Source of the DNA: Aradus depressus
Lineage: Eukaryota > Arthropoda > Insecta > Hemiptera > Aradidae
Assembly: GCA_963662175.1 (NCBI GenBank)
Contig: OY759222.1
Location: 18,052,222-18,116,221, forward strand
DNA: 64,000 nt
Direction of reading: 5' to 3'
This document shows positions 9,927-19,015 of this stretch, piece after piece. Both the position numbers and the translations under genes were made by a program. A model generated the notes under the pieces. The model did not search any database. It had not been told where the DNA came from and saw only the letters and a list, made by a program, of their open reading frames with translations. Positions within the stretch are counted from its first letter, which is position 1. Each line of letters starts with the position of its first letter.

Positions 9927-10553
9927 CAAACGACTAACTTGGAATCCTCACACGAGACTGAAAAGACAAGAAATGAAACTATAAACTTTTACTAAGACTA
10001 CTAGACAAAAGATCCAAACTAACTTTGACAACAAAACGACTTATATACAACGCAATACTCAAACCTATGTGGACTTACGGAGTTGAACTCTGGGGTTCTG
10101 CCAAGGCTTCCAATCTCCAGGGCATCCAATCCCTTCAATCCAAAATCCTTCGTACAATAGCCAATGCTCCTTACTATGTCTCCAACAAAACCCTTCACAC
10201 TGACCTTAACATACCTTTCATCATTGAAGTCGCTAAATTCAAATATAAACAATTATTTTCGCTTCTTAGTTCCCACAATAATCCTCTAGTCCGAGCCCTC
10301 CATTCTCTCATACTTCCCCAACGACGGCTTAAGCGTCAGTGGCCTAAATACCTCCTGAGCAGAAGCAGTGACAGTGACAATGATTAGCTATAAACGAGAG
10401 AAAAACAGTGACTAGGGAGTATCACCACTGGGTGATTTCTCCCCTCATGACATTTTGACATTGCCATTATCTCTTTATTAGCACATTTGCTTGTTGTATT
10501 TATTTGTATACAGTTGTAAATAGCTATTTGTAAATAAAAAAAAATTAAAAAAA
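9927..10553 (+). mobile_element. 5'-truncated jockey-like retrotransposon, copy 1
   Basis: Begins ACGACTAACTTGGAATCCTC, 5'-truncated relative to the 55-kb copy, and ends with TTGTAAATAAAAAAAAATTA plus an A-rich tail. Short matching sequence (TCATT) at both edges hints at a target duplication within family A. Confidence 0.8.
10025..10387 (+). pseudogene. Jockey-clade reverse transcriptase C-terminal segment, copy 1
   Basis: This is an open frame of about 120 codons ending at TAG. It reads TKRLIYNAILKPMWTYGVEL, then LWGSAKASNLQ, QSLQSKILRTIANAPYYVSN, a RRLKRQWPKYLL motif and a terminal SDSDND. TYG-ELWG followed by NAP-YV-N is the jockey-type C-terminal region after the reverse transcriptase domain. 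A deletion of about 5 bp near 9970, relative to the 55-kb copy, breaks the frame upstream, and catalytic motifs are missing. Its 3' UTR contains GGGAGTATCACCACTGGGTG, shared with the 55-kb copy. Confidence 0.85.
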
Positions 10554-10707
10554 TCATTACATGGGCAGTTTTATTGGGGTTTTCAATTTGACCACCCCCA
10601 TCTGAACCCCCTTCCCTTCTGACAATTCTGCTGAAAATGAATATGTCTTCTTTATGGAGTTTCCAATTCACATATGAATTTTTGTGTCGATATATTCATT
10701 ACAACTG

Positions 10708-11052
10708 AGGGCGCCGGTAGCTCAGTGGTATGCGTGCTTGACTTCTGAGCTCAAGGTCGTGGGTTCGTAACCCGACCGAGGCCCTTAGTTTATTTTATCT
10801 GGGAGGTAAAATAAACTTAAGCACGCCGTCCTTCGGATGGGACGTTAAGCGATGGTCCCGAGCCTGTACGATGTCAGATACTCGTTAAAGACCCCTACCC
10901 TAGATGAATAAAAATTTAGGGTTGGCAAAATTTAGGACTCCCACAGTAGAGTCGGGCTCATGTCCACCAGAGTGACGAAAGAGCGCTCTGGTAGTAGGCG
11001 ATATGACCTCGTAGTTAAAGCCCGGGCATGAGTCATAAAACCTAACCTAACC
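10708..11052 (+). mobile_element. tSINE-1, full-length reference copy with 13-bp target duplication
   Basis: The 345-bp element starts GAGGGCGCCGGTAGCTCAGT, with an A-box-like TAGCTCAGTGGTATGCG and a B-box-like GGGTTCGTAACCC, so its head is tRNA-derived. The body includes TTAGTTTATTTTATCTGGGA, a CTTCGGATGGGACGTTAAGC core and AGGACTCCCACAGTAGAGTC. It ends GGGCATGAGTCATAAAACCT followed by AACCTAAC. TTCATTACAACTG flanks it at 10695-10707 and 11053-11065. The target was a family A module, so it is younger than that copy. It has no coding capacity and must borrow LINE machinery. Confidence 0.95.
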
Positions 11053-11382
11053 TTCATTACAACTGCAGTTATTAGAGTATTTGATTTAACCCTTTCCCCT
11101 AATCATCTTTTCTTTGATCGATTTGGCTGAGAATCGAAAGGTGTTTTTGGAATCAGAGTGTTCTAAAGTTGTTTTGTCAAAGTGAATTTTAGCTTTGTTG
11201 ATCAAGTTTTTTAACAAGTTTACTGAGTAAATCCATTTGATGTATCCGAAGAAACAAAATGTTGACCCTACCGTCAGTTCTTTTAGTGAAACAGTCCAGG
11301 CTCTCCTGATATAGAAAACCCCACGGGGAAACATAAAAAAATATCTAATTGCGAACAGGCTAATTTATTTATCCGGAAATAA

Positions 11383-11739
11383 ATGTCCATTATAAGTTCT
11401 GGCCGGGCGAGTATTTCTCCCTCCGGTTCAACAACGAAATTGGTCAGATTTAAATTGGACTACAATCTGGAATCATTGTTTCAAAATGTTGTTAATGAAA
11501 ATATGTACGACGAATTAGTTTCACACATAAGAGACGTTGGTCAATAAATGTGGGATGACGATTTAGCTCAATTGTTGAGAGAGGCTCCTAGCTGTATATC
11601 AATTTTACATGCAAATTTTAGACTTTTTGTTCAAGTTGTTTTGATTTTAAGATGGACTCATCGTTCAGGAGAAGAAGTGAGGGTCAGGCAGAGTGCAAAA
11701 CAGGTCGTCTCACTGTTCACATGTAAATATTTTATGTAA
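11383..11739 (+). pseudogene. Decayed coding segment of 119 codons with one in-frame stop
   Basis: From ATG at 11383 one frame runs to TAA at 11737-11739, interrupted only by TAA at 11545-11547, where QMWDDD continues in the same frame. Composition looks coding rather than repeat-like: KLVRFKLDYNLESLFQNVV, then MYDELVSHIRDVG before the stop, and DDDLAQLLREAPSCISILHA after it. AATAAA follows directly at about 11739. No intron is needed, so it may be a retrocopy fragment or one old exon. The parent family is not recognised. Confidence 0.5.
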
Positions 11740-11811
11740 ATAAATAGTTTGTGCAATTACACATAGGTATTTTGTTTTTTCTATATTGAACATAACATAG
11801 AATTGGTATAT

Positions 11812-12743
11812 ATGTTACGCCGAATTGACGAAATTGCCGAATTCGTGAATTCATGGATTAGGCAATTTGTTGGTTTCATTTTGCCTATTTCGCGAAAAAG
11901 GCAACCCCCACTTTTTGTGTAATTCTTTAAATAGCGAATTATTGGGATATATAGATCAATTATTATAGATAGGAAATTATTGAATTATAGGTTAGGTTAG
12001 GTTTTATGACTCATGCCCGGGCTTTAACAACGAGGTCATATCGCCTACTACCAAAGCGCTCTTTCGTCACTCTGGTGGACATGAGCCCGGCTCTACTGTG
12101 GGAGTCCTAAATGTTGCCTACCCTAAATTTTTATTCACCTAGGGTAGGGGTCTTTAACGAGTACCTGACATCGTACAGGCTCGGGACCATCGCTTAACGT
12201 CCCATCTGGAGGACGGCGTGCTTAAGTTTATTTTACCTCCCAGATAAAATAAACTAAGGGCCTCGGTCGGGTTACGAACCCACGACCTTGAGCTCAGAAG
12301 TCAACCACGCATACCACTGAGCTACCGGCGCCCTCTTATTGAATTATATAAAACACAAATAATGAAAAAAAATTCCATTTAATACTGGGTTTTAAACAAC
12401 ATTGAACAGTATTCGTTAGCAAATGTTTATAAAAACAATGAAAAAGAGGTCAAATTGAAAAAAAAAAAATTAATCATAGTTTTTACAGGATGTTTCAGAA
12501 AGACAAGCTGAATTACAAACGAAGCCACTCTTATAACATTTACATCGTGAAGATTTACGTATTTTTTGCATGAACATCTTGTATACCCTAACTATGCGCT
12601 GCATGTAGTTGCCTAATTCGTGAACTAGGCAACATGATTACTGCCGATTACGTGTATTAGGCAGTAGATTTGCCTAGTACGTGAATTCGGCAATTTTTTG
12701 CCTAGTTCACGAACTAGGCAATTTCGTCAATTCGGCGTAACAT
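11812..12743. mobile_element. Inverted-repeat element with palindromic GCCTAGTTC modules, split by a SINE
   Basis: ATGTTACGCCGAATTGACGA then AATTGCC at the left end is mirrored exactly at the right end (12717-12743), about 27 bp of perfect inverted repeat with TA-rich flanks. Inside both ends are several copies of imperfect palindromes around GCCTAGTTCACGAACTAGGC. Without the nested SINE the element is about 570 bp and has no coding capacity. The TA-type flank is compatible with a Tc1/mariner-like MITE, but the superfamily is uncertain. Confidence 0.75.
11990..12335 (-). mobile_element. tSINE-1, full-length, with 13-bp target duplication
   Basis: Reads GGTTAGGTTAGGTTTTATGA at its left edge, reversed from the (CCTAA)n tail, and ends GCTACCGGCGCCCTC at the tRNA-like head. 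TTATTGAATTATA duplicates at 11977-11989 and 12336-12348. It lies inside the inverted-repeat element at 11812-12743 and is younger than it. Confidence 0.95.
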
Positions 12744-13144
12744 ATATATATCAGGTATGAATGAGTTGTATGAAGATAGCAAAAGGTCATCACACAGTTT
12801 TTGGGTATAATAGGGTGTTCAAAAAGACTTTTCCACCTGTGGAGTCATAATAAAACAGGTGATGATTGATCTTATTATATATCTTATATAATTATTAATT
12901 TAATTAAAAGAGTGTGGAGTTTGTTTAAAATTGATTACAGTTAGGTTCCACGTGTTGAACAGTGTCTATAGGAGATACGTGTCTAGCTAGACATTGAGCG
13001 AGGTCGAAGGGGTGTTAGAGGGGGTGTATTATTGAGAGGGGGTGAGTCAGAGAGGGAGGGTAGATAATAGACAGAAGGGGTGACCTAACGTGAGGAGATA
13101 GACCACTCGGCTTCCATCGGCTATTGTATCATACTGTTCTATCT
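12744..13144. other. No gene recognised
   Basis: Contains GGGTGTTCAAAAAGACTTTT near 12812, reminiscent of mariner ends, and a G-rich purine tract at 13000-13090. No ORF or paired inverted repeat was found. Confidence 0.35.
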
Positions 13145-13145
13145 A

Positions 13146-13652
13146 AAGATGGGTATCGATTAACCGATTAATCGAATAATCGATGTTTTGGTAAAATAAT
13201 CGGTGGTTTTTTAATCGATGTCATCTAGGTTTGATTAATCGGATAATCGATGATTATTTAACGATTATTAAATGTTTAATTAAAATTACAACTCATCCGA
13301 AAAACAGAAGAAAAATGAATTAATTATTATTCATCCGAAGTGCAACTCGTCTAAAAAGGCGGGAGGAGACTATCGTATCGACTATCGATACAACACAGTG
13401 CCTCTGTGGTGAACTGGTGATAAGTAAGAAGTAACCTTCTAATGGTTCTACTTCTAATTCTAATTTCTAATCATTTGTGTTTTGTCATTTGTGAGTTGTG
13501 ACTGACTGATTGTATTAACTTTTGTTTGTGCGTTCGTTTAATTGTTTAATCGATTATTTAACCAAAGATTAATAAGTGTATCGATTAACTAGTAGACAAT
13601 AATAATCGATGTCATTAATCTAAGTTTTGTTGGTCGATACCTATCCCTAGTT
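13146..13652. mobile_element. Non-autonomous DNA element rich in ATCGATTA motifs
   Basis: The left end GATGGGTATCGATTAACCGA and the right end TTGGTCGATACCTATCCCTAG are inverted copies, and both subterminal regions carry clustered AATCGATTA/ATCGATGA motifs. The centre is non-coding. The GGGATRGGTATCGA-type end resembles some hAT MITEs, but no clear 8-bp target duplication was seen. Confidence 0.55.
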
Positions 13653-13839
13653 ATATCCCCTTCGACTCATTTGGCTGATACTGGATGTGTGTCCTACTCG
13701 GACGCTTATAAATCAACAAATACAATTTTGTGTGACAGTTCGAAACAATGTCAAGTTTGACAGACAGAAAAGTTTGATAGAGAAAAGTCAAAAAACTTAT
13801 AATATGATGATACACTTACGAAGTTAGTTAGTTCGTTCC

Positions 13840-13905
13840 AGGGCTTCATGCCCGGGCTTTAAGTACGAGGTTATATCGCCTATGACCAGAGCGCTTTCTC
13901 TTGTC
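13840..13905 (-). mobile_element. tSINE-1 3' fragment
   Basis: CATGCCCGGGCTTTAAGTAC then GAGGTTATATCGCC matches the reverse of the SINE 3' region; the rest is missing. Confidence 0.7.
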
Positions 13906-14475
13906 AGGCTTTGTATTTGAATATAGTGGAAATCAGGTCTGACCCCAAAGATACTTCTGTATAGAGAAAGTTATGCAATCGGTTTGAGTTTTCATCTCTC
14001 CCTTTACTTCCCCAGCGAAAATTCATAACATCGGCAGTTATTGGGATTTTTGAGTTGGGCGTCGCCTTTAAATCCCTTCTTCCCTTTGACGGATTTATCT
14101 GAAAAATAGTAGGTGTCGTCCTTGAAAGGTAATGGATACACTTAAAAAATTTCATGTTAATCCATTAATTCTATCGGAAATTATCGTGTTCACAGAGAGA
14201 ACATTTTTCATTCATTTATGGAATGAGGAGGAATATATATAAATTTCCAATGAAAGATCTTTCGATTATATAATTTCTCTTACACTTAGTAAAATATTTG
14301 TCTGTCTGTGAAGACGACAACTCCCGATAGAATGAATATATCAATACGGAATTTTATATGTGTATCCAGAACCCCATAAGGACGACACCTATTGATTGTC
14401 AGCCAAATCTGACAAAGGGGAGGGGGGATGAGGGGGAAGGCCAGAAAGAAAAACTCGAACTGCCTTTCTAATGAA
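13906..14475. repeat. Dispersed family A, forward then reverse copy
   Basis: A forward segment (13960-14215) holds ACATCGGCAGTTATTGGGAT and the CTATCGGAAATTATCGTGTT module. From about 14300 the order reverses: CTCCCGATAGAATGAATATA, GTATCCAGAACCCCATAAGG, GACGACACCTATTGATT. The head-to-head pair could form a long hairpin. Confidence 0.6.
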
Positions 14476-14565
14476 TATATACAAAAAAAATAAAAATGAT
14501 AAACTATCTCAATGTACACATTTCTATGAAAATATACTTCTTTCCTACTAATGATGGTTTTTTTT

Positions 14566-14680
14566 TTGTAGACTAATTGATGATTAGGGCAACCACGAAA
14601 GCCGGTTAGCAAAAATTAATAAAATCTGTGAGAGGTCAGACTATATTTTATTTTGCAACCTGTGAAACATTTCTATGATT
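14566..14680 (+). repeat. Family H unit (TGATGAT-stem-GAAA)
   Basis: ATTGATGATTAGGGCAACCA followed by CGAAAGCCGGTTAGC, then GAGAGGTCAGACTATATTTT and TGCAACCTGTGAAAC. The stem is partly degraded compared with the 29-kb copy. Confidence 0.6.
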
Positions 14681-14767
14681 TATCCTATTACCTATTTTTA
14701 ATAATTTTGATTTGAAGAATAATGCGACTAGCTGGAACGTTCATTACATGAAGCAGGTATCTTAACA

Positions 14768-15024
14768 TAGGCGATGATAGCTCAGTGGTATGCGTGCTTG
14801 CCTTCTGAGCTCAAGATCGTCAGTTCGAAGCCCTTAGTTTATTTTATCTGGAAGGTAAAATAAACTTAAGCACGCCGTCCTTCGGATGCGAGACCCCTGC
14901 CCTGGGTGAATAAAAATTTTGGACTCCCACAGTAGAGTCGGGCTCATGTGAGTGACAAAAGAGCGCTCTGGTAGTAGGCGATATGACCTCGTAGTTAAAG
15001 CCCAGGCATGAGTCATAATAACTT
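14768..15024 (+). mobile_element. tSINE-1, internally deleted copy
   Basis: Head GATGATAGCTCAGTGGTATG, then a deletion removing most of the B box, an intact TTTATTTTATCTGGAAGGTA region, a second deletion after CTTCGGATGCGA, and the 3' end GCATGAGTCATAATAACTTA. The tail is of the AACTA type, unlike the CCTAA type. Confidence 0.85.
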
Positions 15025-15423
15025 ACTATAAAACTGTTGGTCCAATTATAACGAAATCATACCACTAAATACGAATGAGTTAGTGAAATTTAAATATTTA
15101 AATGGCCTATTTGGTAATGGAGATATTAATTTTTTTATTTTAGTGTAAGGTTTAGGCTGTTTTGACATTGGTGATGGGTGCCTCATATTAATGGCCTCAT
15201 TAAACTCAACAACGTAGATCCCTTGGTGAGAGATCTTAAAACAAATCATTAGAGAGTATGAAGTGAGTTTCTTAACTGATTTATTCTAAAGCCTTTTTCC
15301 TATCATCCCCTTCTTATGAAGGAGATATTCGTACAATTTTCGCGTAATAATTACGAGGGTTGGAGGGGAGAGAGACGTTTCCATAGGTTTAGCTTATAGG
15401 AGGTACCTATAATAATAACTAGC

Positions 15424-16110
15424 AGTAATACCCGGCGTTGCCCGGGGAACTTTGACTTTTCTCCTAATATCTCTCGTTCGAATCCATTTCAATTCTTCAA
15501 TAGTACATTCATGATGTTATAATTTTTAATTATTCATACGGAATAACGCTTATAGTCCTTCAACGGCAAACATCCCAGCTAGTAACTTTTTAGGATCCCT
15601 GGGCACCATGGCTAGTACGCGCCATTCAACGGCGGAAACCACAGCTAGTGAATACTTAGCATCAGTGGACGTCCTAGCCAGTGCGTACTTGAGAACGCTT
15701 GTGACCACCAAGTTGATTAAAACATAGACTTCAACCATCCTGGAGCTAAAACTAATTTATTCAAAAAGATTTCTCATTAATCGTTGCAATGGTTTTCGAG
15801 TTACAAAGATTGCGTGAGTGAATGCAGGGATGGACCAGGGGTTGATTAAAAAATAGACCTTAACCTTCCGGTAGATAAAACTTATCTATTCAAAAAGATT
15901 CCTCATTAATCATTGCAGTAGTTTTTGAGTTACAAAGATTGCGTGGGTGGATGCTGGAATGGACCAGATATTGAGGTACTAGTACGCCTATAACCTTCCA
16001 CAGACGATGTCGAACAAATTTTTAAAAAAATTAATCAATTCCATCAAGCCGTTCGTGAGTTATAGCGGTACAACGCACAGACATTTTCAGCTTTATATAT
16101 ATGATGACGT
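15424..16110 (+). repeat. Dispersed repeat beginning TACCCGGCGTTGCCCGG
   Basis: AATACCCGGCGTTGCCCGGG at the left edge, then GAGTTACAAAGATTGCGTGA twice (about 15798 and 15936, on diverged direct repeats), ending with GTTATAGCGGTACAACGCAC AGAC and a TATATA tract. Repeats of this appearance are widespread in insect genomes. No protein is encoded. Confidence 0.5.
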
Positions 16111-16266
16111 ATAATTACCGATAATGTTTGAACAATAAACAAAGAAAAAATTCAAAATTAAAAGTACATAAATATTTTTAAAAAATCATGAATTCATTTA
16201 ACGGAATAGATACCACAAACGAAACAAGCTCCAATTACCTGAAACAGAAAAATAAAACAAATGAGT

Positions 16267-16700
16267 TGAGCTCTGGTGGACATGAGCCCGACTCTACTGT
16301 GATTGTCCTAAATGTTGCCTACCCTAGGTTTAGTAACCAACGTTAGGGGTCTTTATCGAGTACCTGACAGTAATAAAAGACGTTGTCTTCCCACTGTTTT
16401 ATTTTTGACTAAAACTGGTTTTCAACACAGCGTAGCGGCCAGTACCATTACTGGTTCCTGGGATGTACCACTGATGATGACGCTGTTTGAGTTGGAAACC
16501 GGTTCTGGTCAAAAATAAAACAGTGGGAAGACAACGTATTTTTGTTTATATTAAAAAACTTTCATAACATTTTAATTAACACATATGAGTTACCTCATAT
16601 ACAGACTCGGGATCATCGCTTACGTCCCATCCATCCGATGATTGCTTGTCCATCATATTTTACTTCTCACAACAAAAACCTAAGGGCCCGCAATTTTGAG
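16267..16700 (-). mobile_element. tSINE-1, reverse copy split by a foldback insertion
   Basis: The left part GCTCTGGTGGACATGAGCCC through CGAGTACCTGACAG stops at about 16370. The SINE resumes near 16596 with CAGACTCGGGATCATCGCTT and CCCATCC. GAGTACCT/GAGTTACCT at both junctions suggests a duplicated target. Confidence 0.75.
16371..16585. mobile_element. Foldback element (ACGTTGTCTTCCCACTG arms)
   Basis: Left arm ACGTTGTCTTCCCACTGTTT through GGTTTTCAACACAGCG (16380-16433) pairs with the right arm at 16481-16537. Between them lies ACCACTGATGATGACGCTGT, which is part of the TGATGATG-type motif. A related copy is at 23098-23277. Confidence 0.75.
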
Positions 16701-16784
16701 CTCTTTGAGTAGAGCACCCGTCTGATCTCCCTCCCTTTCGGCTGATTCCCCTAAAATTACATTATTAAAACACAGGTTGTAAAA

Positions 16785-17110
16785 TAAAATATAGTTTGAC
16801 CTCTCACTGGTTTTATTATATTTGCTAGCCGGCTTTCGAGGTTGCCTCCATCATCAGACAGGAGACAGGATTTTTTTAAATAACATAATTAAAATGTTTT
16901 TAATAAATAAAATATAAAAGAAAATTATAATAAACGTGCATAAAAATCTAAAAACTAACATTACAAAAGTTACTCAGGTGGAGACAGGAATAACATATCT
17001 GTCTCCATCCATGAAATTTTAAATGTTGTAATATTTGTAATGTTGTTATATTTCATTTTTTTTTTTTCGTTTATTTACAACCTGTGAAATAATCACTTCT
17101 CACTACATCA
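16785..17110. repeat. Family H, inverted composite
   Basis: The reverse unit at 16785-16860 (GCTAGCCGGCTTTCGAGGTT GCCTCCATCATCAG) is followed by an AT-rich middle and, from 17078, a forward segment ACAACCTGTGAAATAATCAC TTCTCACTACATCAG, as at 6550-6600. Two half units thus face one another. Confidence 0.6.
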
Positions 17111-17466
17111 GTCATCTTCATATTATTGCAGTTATTAGAGTTTTTTGTCATAAGCCTGCCCCCTAATTCCTCGTTTCCTTTCACCAATTTGGCTGAAAAT
17201 AAATTAGTGTCGTCCTTGGAAGGTTCTGGATACAAATAGAAAATTTCTGTCGATACATTCATTCTATCAGGGTTATCGTGTTCACAAACACATAGATAGA
17301 CAGAAATATATATTTTTTCATATGTGATAGTAAGATGTTGTGGGACAAGATTTCTATTATATATATTTTTTTTATTTTTGGATCAGGAGGGAAAATATGC
17401 AATTCCGTTGAAAACTCAGCATCAAATTTCTGACAGATTACTTAGCATCCCCTATACTTCGTGATG
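17111..17466 (+). repeat. Dispersed family A, 3' two-thirds
   Basis: GCAGTTATTAGAGTTTTTTG, a pyrimidine-rich run, TTTGGCTGAAAATAAATTAG, GTCGTCCTTGGAAGGTTC, CTATCAGGGTTATCGTGTTC and the end CATCCCCTATACTTCGTGAT are all present in order. Confidence 0.7.
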
Positions 17467-17506
17467 CAGGAAAGTAAAACAGACAGGAAGGTATATCGTA
17501 TGTAGA

Positions 17507-17822
17507 GGGCGCCGGTAGCTCAGTGCTAGCTTGCTTACTGAGTTCAAAATAGCGGGTTCGAAATCCGACCGAGGCCCTTAGTTTATTTTATCTGGGAGTT
17601 TAAAGAAACTTATAGGACGTTAAGCTATGGTCCCGAGCATGTACGATATCAGTTATTCGTTAGACTCCTAGCTTACATGAATAAAAATTGAGGATAGGAA
17701 ACATTTAGGACTCCCACAGTGGAGTCGGCCTCATGTCCACCAGAGTGACGAAAGAGCACTCTGGTAGTAGGCGATATGACCTTGTAGTTAAAGCCGGGGC
17801 ATGAGTCATAATAACTAACTCA
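17507..17822 (+). mobile_element. tSINE-1 copy, AACTA-tail type
   Basis: Head GGCGCCGGTAGCTCAGTGCT, a B-box-like GGGTTCGAAATCC, a short deletion after TTTATTTTATCTGGGAGTTT, then AGGACTCCCACAGTGGAGTC and the tail CATGAGTCATAATAACTAAC T. Confidence 0.9.
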
Positions 17823-17904
17823 TACATAAACAGAAAGTAGGCCTGAGGTCCGCTCATCCCTTATAATAATTAAATATATAATTATCTGTCGAAATATCTA
17901 TATA

Positions 17905-18790
17905 ATAAATGACTGGCTAATTTTGCTAAGCGCAAAACTCGAAAACGGCTGGACCAATTCGGCTAATTTTTTTTTTCAAATATTCATTGAAGTCCGAGGA
18001 AGGTTCTTATGAAGAGAGTTCCTAGCGGTCAACTGGGGGAGGGGGGGGGGGGGGGGGGGCTCAGCACAAAAATTGCTCTAGCGCATTAACGGATGGACGG
18101 ATTATCATGAAATTTCCATGTAGTATTCTTAAAAGCCAAGTTAAAAAATAGGCTATGTGGCGTCCATAAATTTTGAACGGTAGGGGGGTTGTAAGAGGGG
18201 CCCAAATATAAAGGTAGTGCTAAATCATTAACGGATGATCGGAATGTCATGGAATTTCATATGTAGTTTTTTTAAAGGCCAAATAAAACAATAGGGTGTG
18301 TGACGTCACAAAATAGTGAACGTGAGGGGGGGTTTTGGGGGTAGGCCTAAATATAAACATAGTGCTGTCATTAACGGATGATCGGAATGTCATGGAATTT
18401 GACATGTAGTATGCTTAAAGGCCAAATTGAAAAATACGCTACGTGACATTTCAAAATTTTGAACGGGAGGGGAGTTGTGGGGTAGGCCTACATATAAAGG
18501 TAGTGATAGGTCTTCAACGGATGATCGGAATGTCATGGAATTTCACATGTAGTATTCATAATAGACAAAAACAAAGAAAAGATATGTGACGTCCCAAATT
18601 GTCAACGGGAGGGGGTATGGGGGGGGGGGGGGGGGGGGGGGGGCAAGCATATACCTAAATGGTAGTTTCAAAAGCAATATTTAAAAATTTGCTGTGACCC
18701 TTTGAACGGGAGGGGCGGGGGTGGGGTGCATTCTCACATGGAGCTTTCTTAAAGATGGGATATAGCTATAATTTTAATATGGTGGGTTTC
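17905..18790 (+). repeat. 143-bp tandem repeat with poly-G tracts
   Basis: An entry segment (CGAAAACGGCTGGACCAATT at 17940) leads to units in which CGGATGATCGGAATGTCATG or a variant recurs at 18091, 18233, 18376 and 18519, a 142-143-bp period. Each unit carries GTAGTATTCTTAAAGGCCAA and GAACGGGAGGGG-like parts. Runs of G have grown at about 18039-18059 and 18617-18643, and a partial fifth unit follows. Confidence 0.8.
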
Positions 18791-18799
18791 CTAAGCATG

Positions 18800-19015
18800 T
18801 ATTACCTAGGAGGTCCACTGTTGCACGGTAAATAATAGCTATCACCAGCGCTGTTAAGCACAAAATACCTAGGGCATCCGCTGTTGCAAGGCACATACTA
18901 GCTGCGGTGCCCAGCATTCCTAACTACATACATACCAGCGTTCCTAAGAACTTATTAATACCTGGTTGCACGGTGTTGCAAGGCGCATACTCTCTAAGGT
19001 GTCCGGCGTTCTTAG
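18800..19015 (+). repeat. Degenerate direct repeats (GTTGCA/CCTAG motifs)
   Basis: Short diverged repeats such as CCACTGTTGCACGGTAAATA, CGCTGTTGCAAGGCACATAC and GTGTTGCAAGGCGCATACTC. They look like a decayed minisatellite abutting the SINE-derived array. Confidence 0.4.

Larger units (their letters stand above)
9768..11146 (+). repeat. Dispersed family A copy interrupted by jockey and SINE insertions
   Basis: Starts with AATCACCGGCAATGTACGTC and CCCCAGAACGAATC, stops at the jockey insertion near 9927, resumes at about 10553 with ATCATTACATGGGCAGTTTT, is broken again by tSINE-1 at 10708, and ends near 11146 with GATTTGGCTGAGAATCGAAA. Confidence 0.75.

Noticed and set aside
10708..10785. Genuine tRNA gene at the head of SINE copies
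   Set aside because: A- and B-box-like motifs are present, but every copy continues into the same ~345-bp body with a target duplication, and the 3' acceptor half does not close a cloverleaf.
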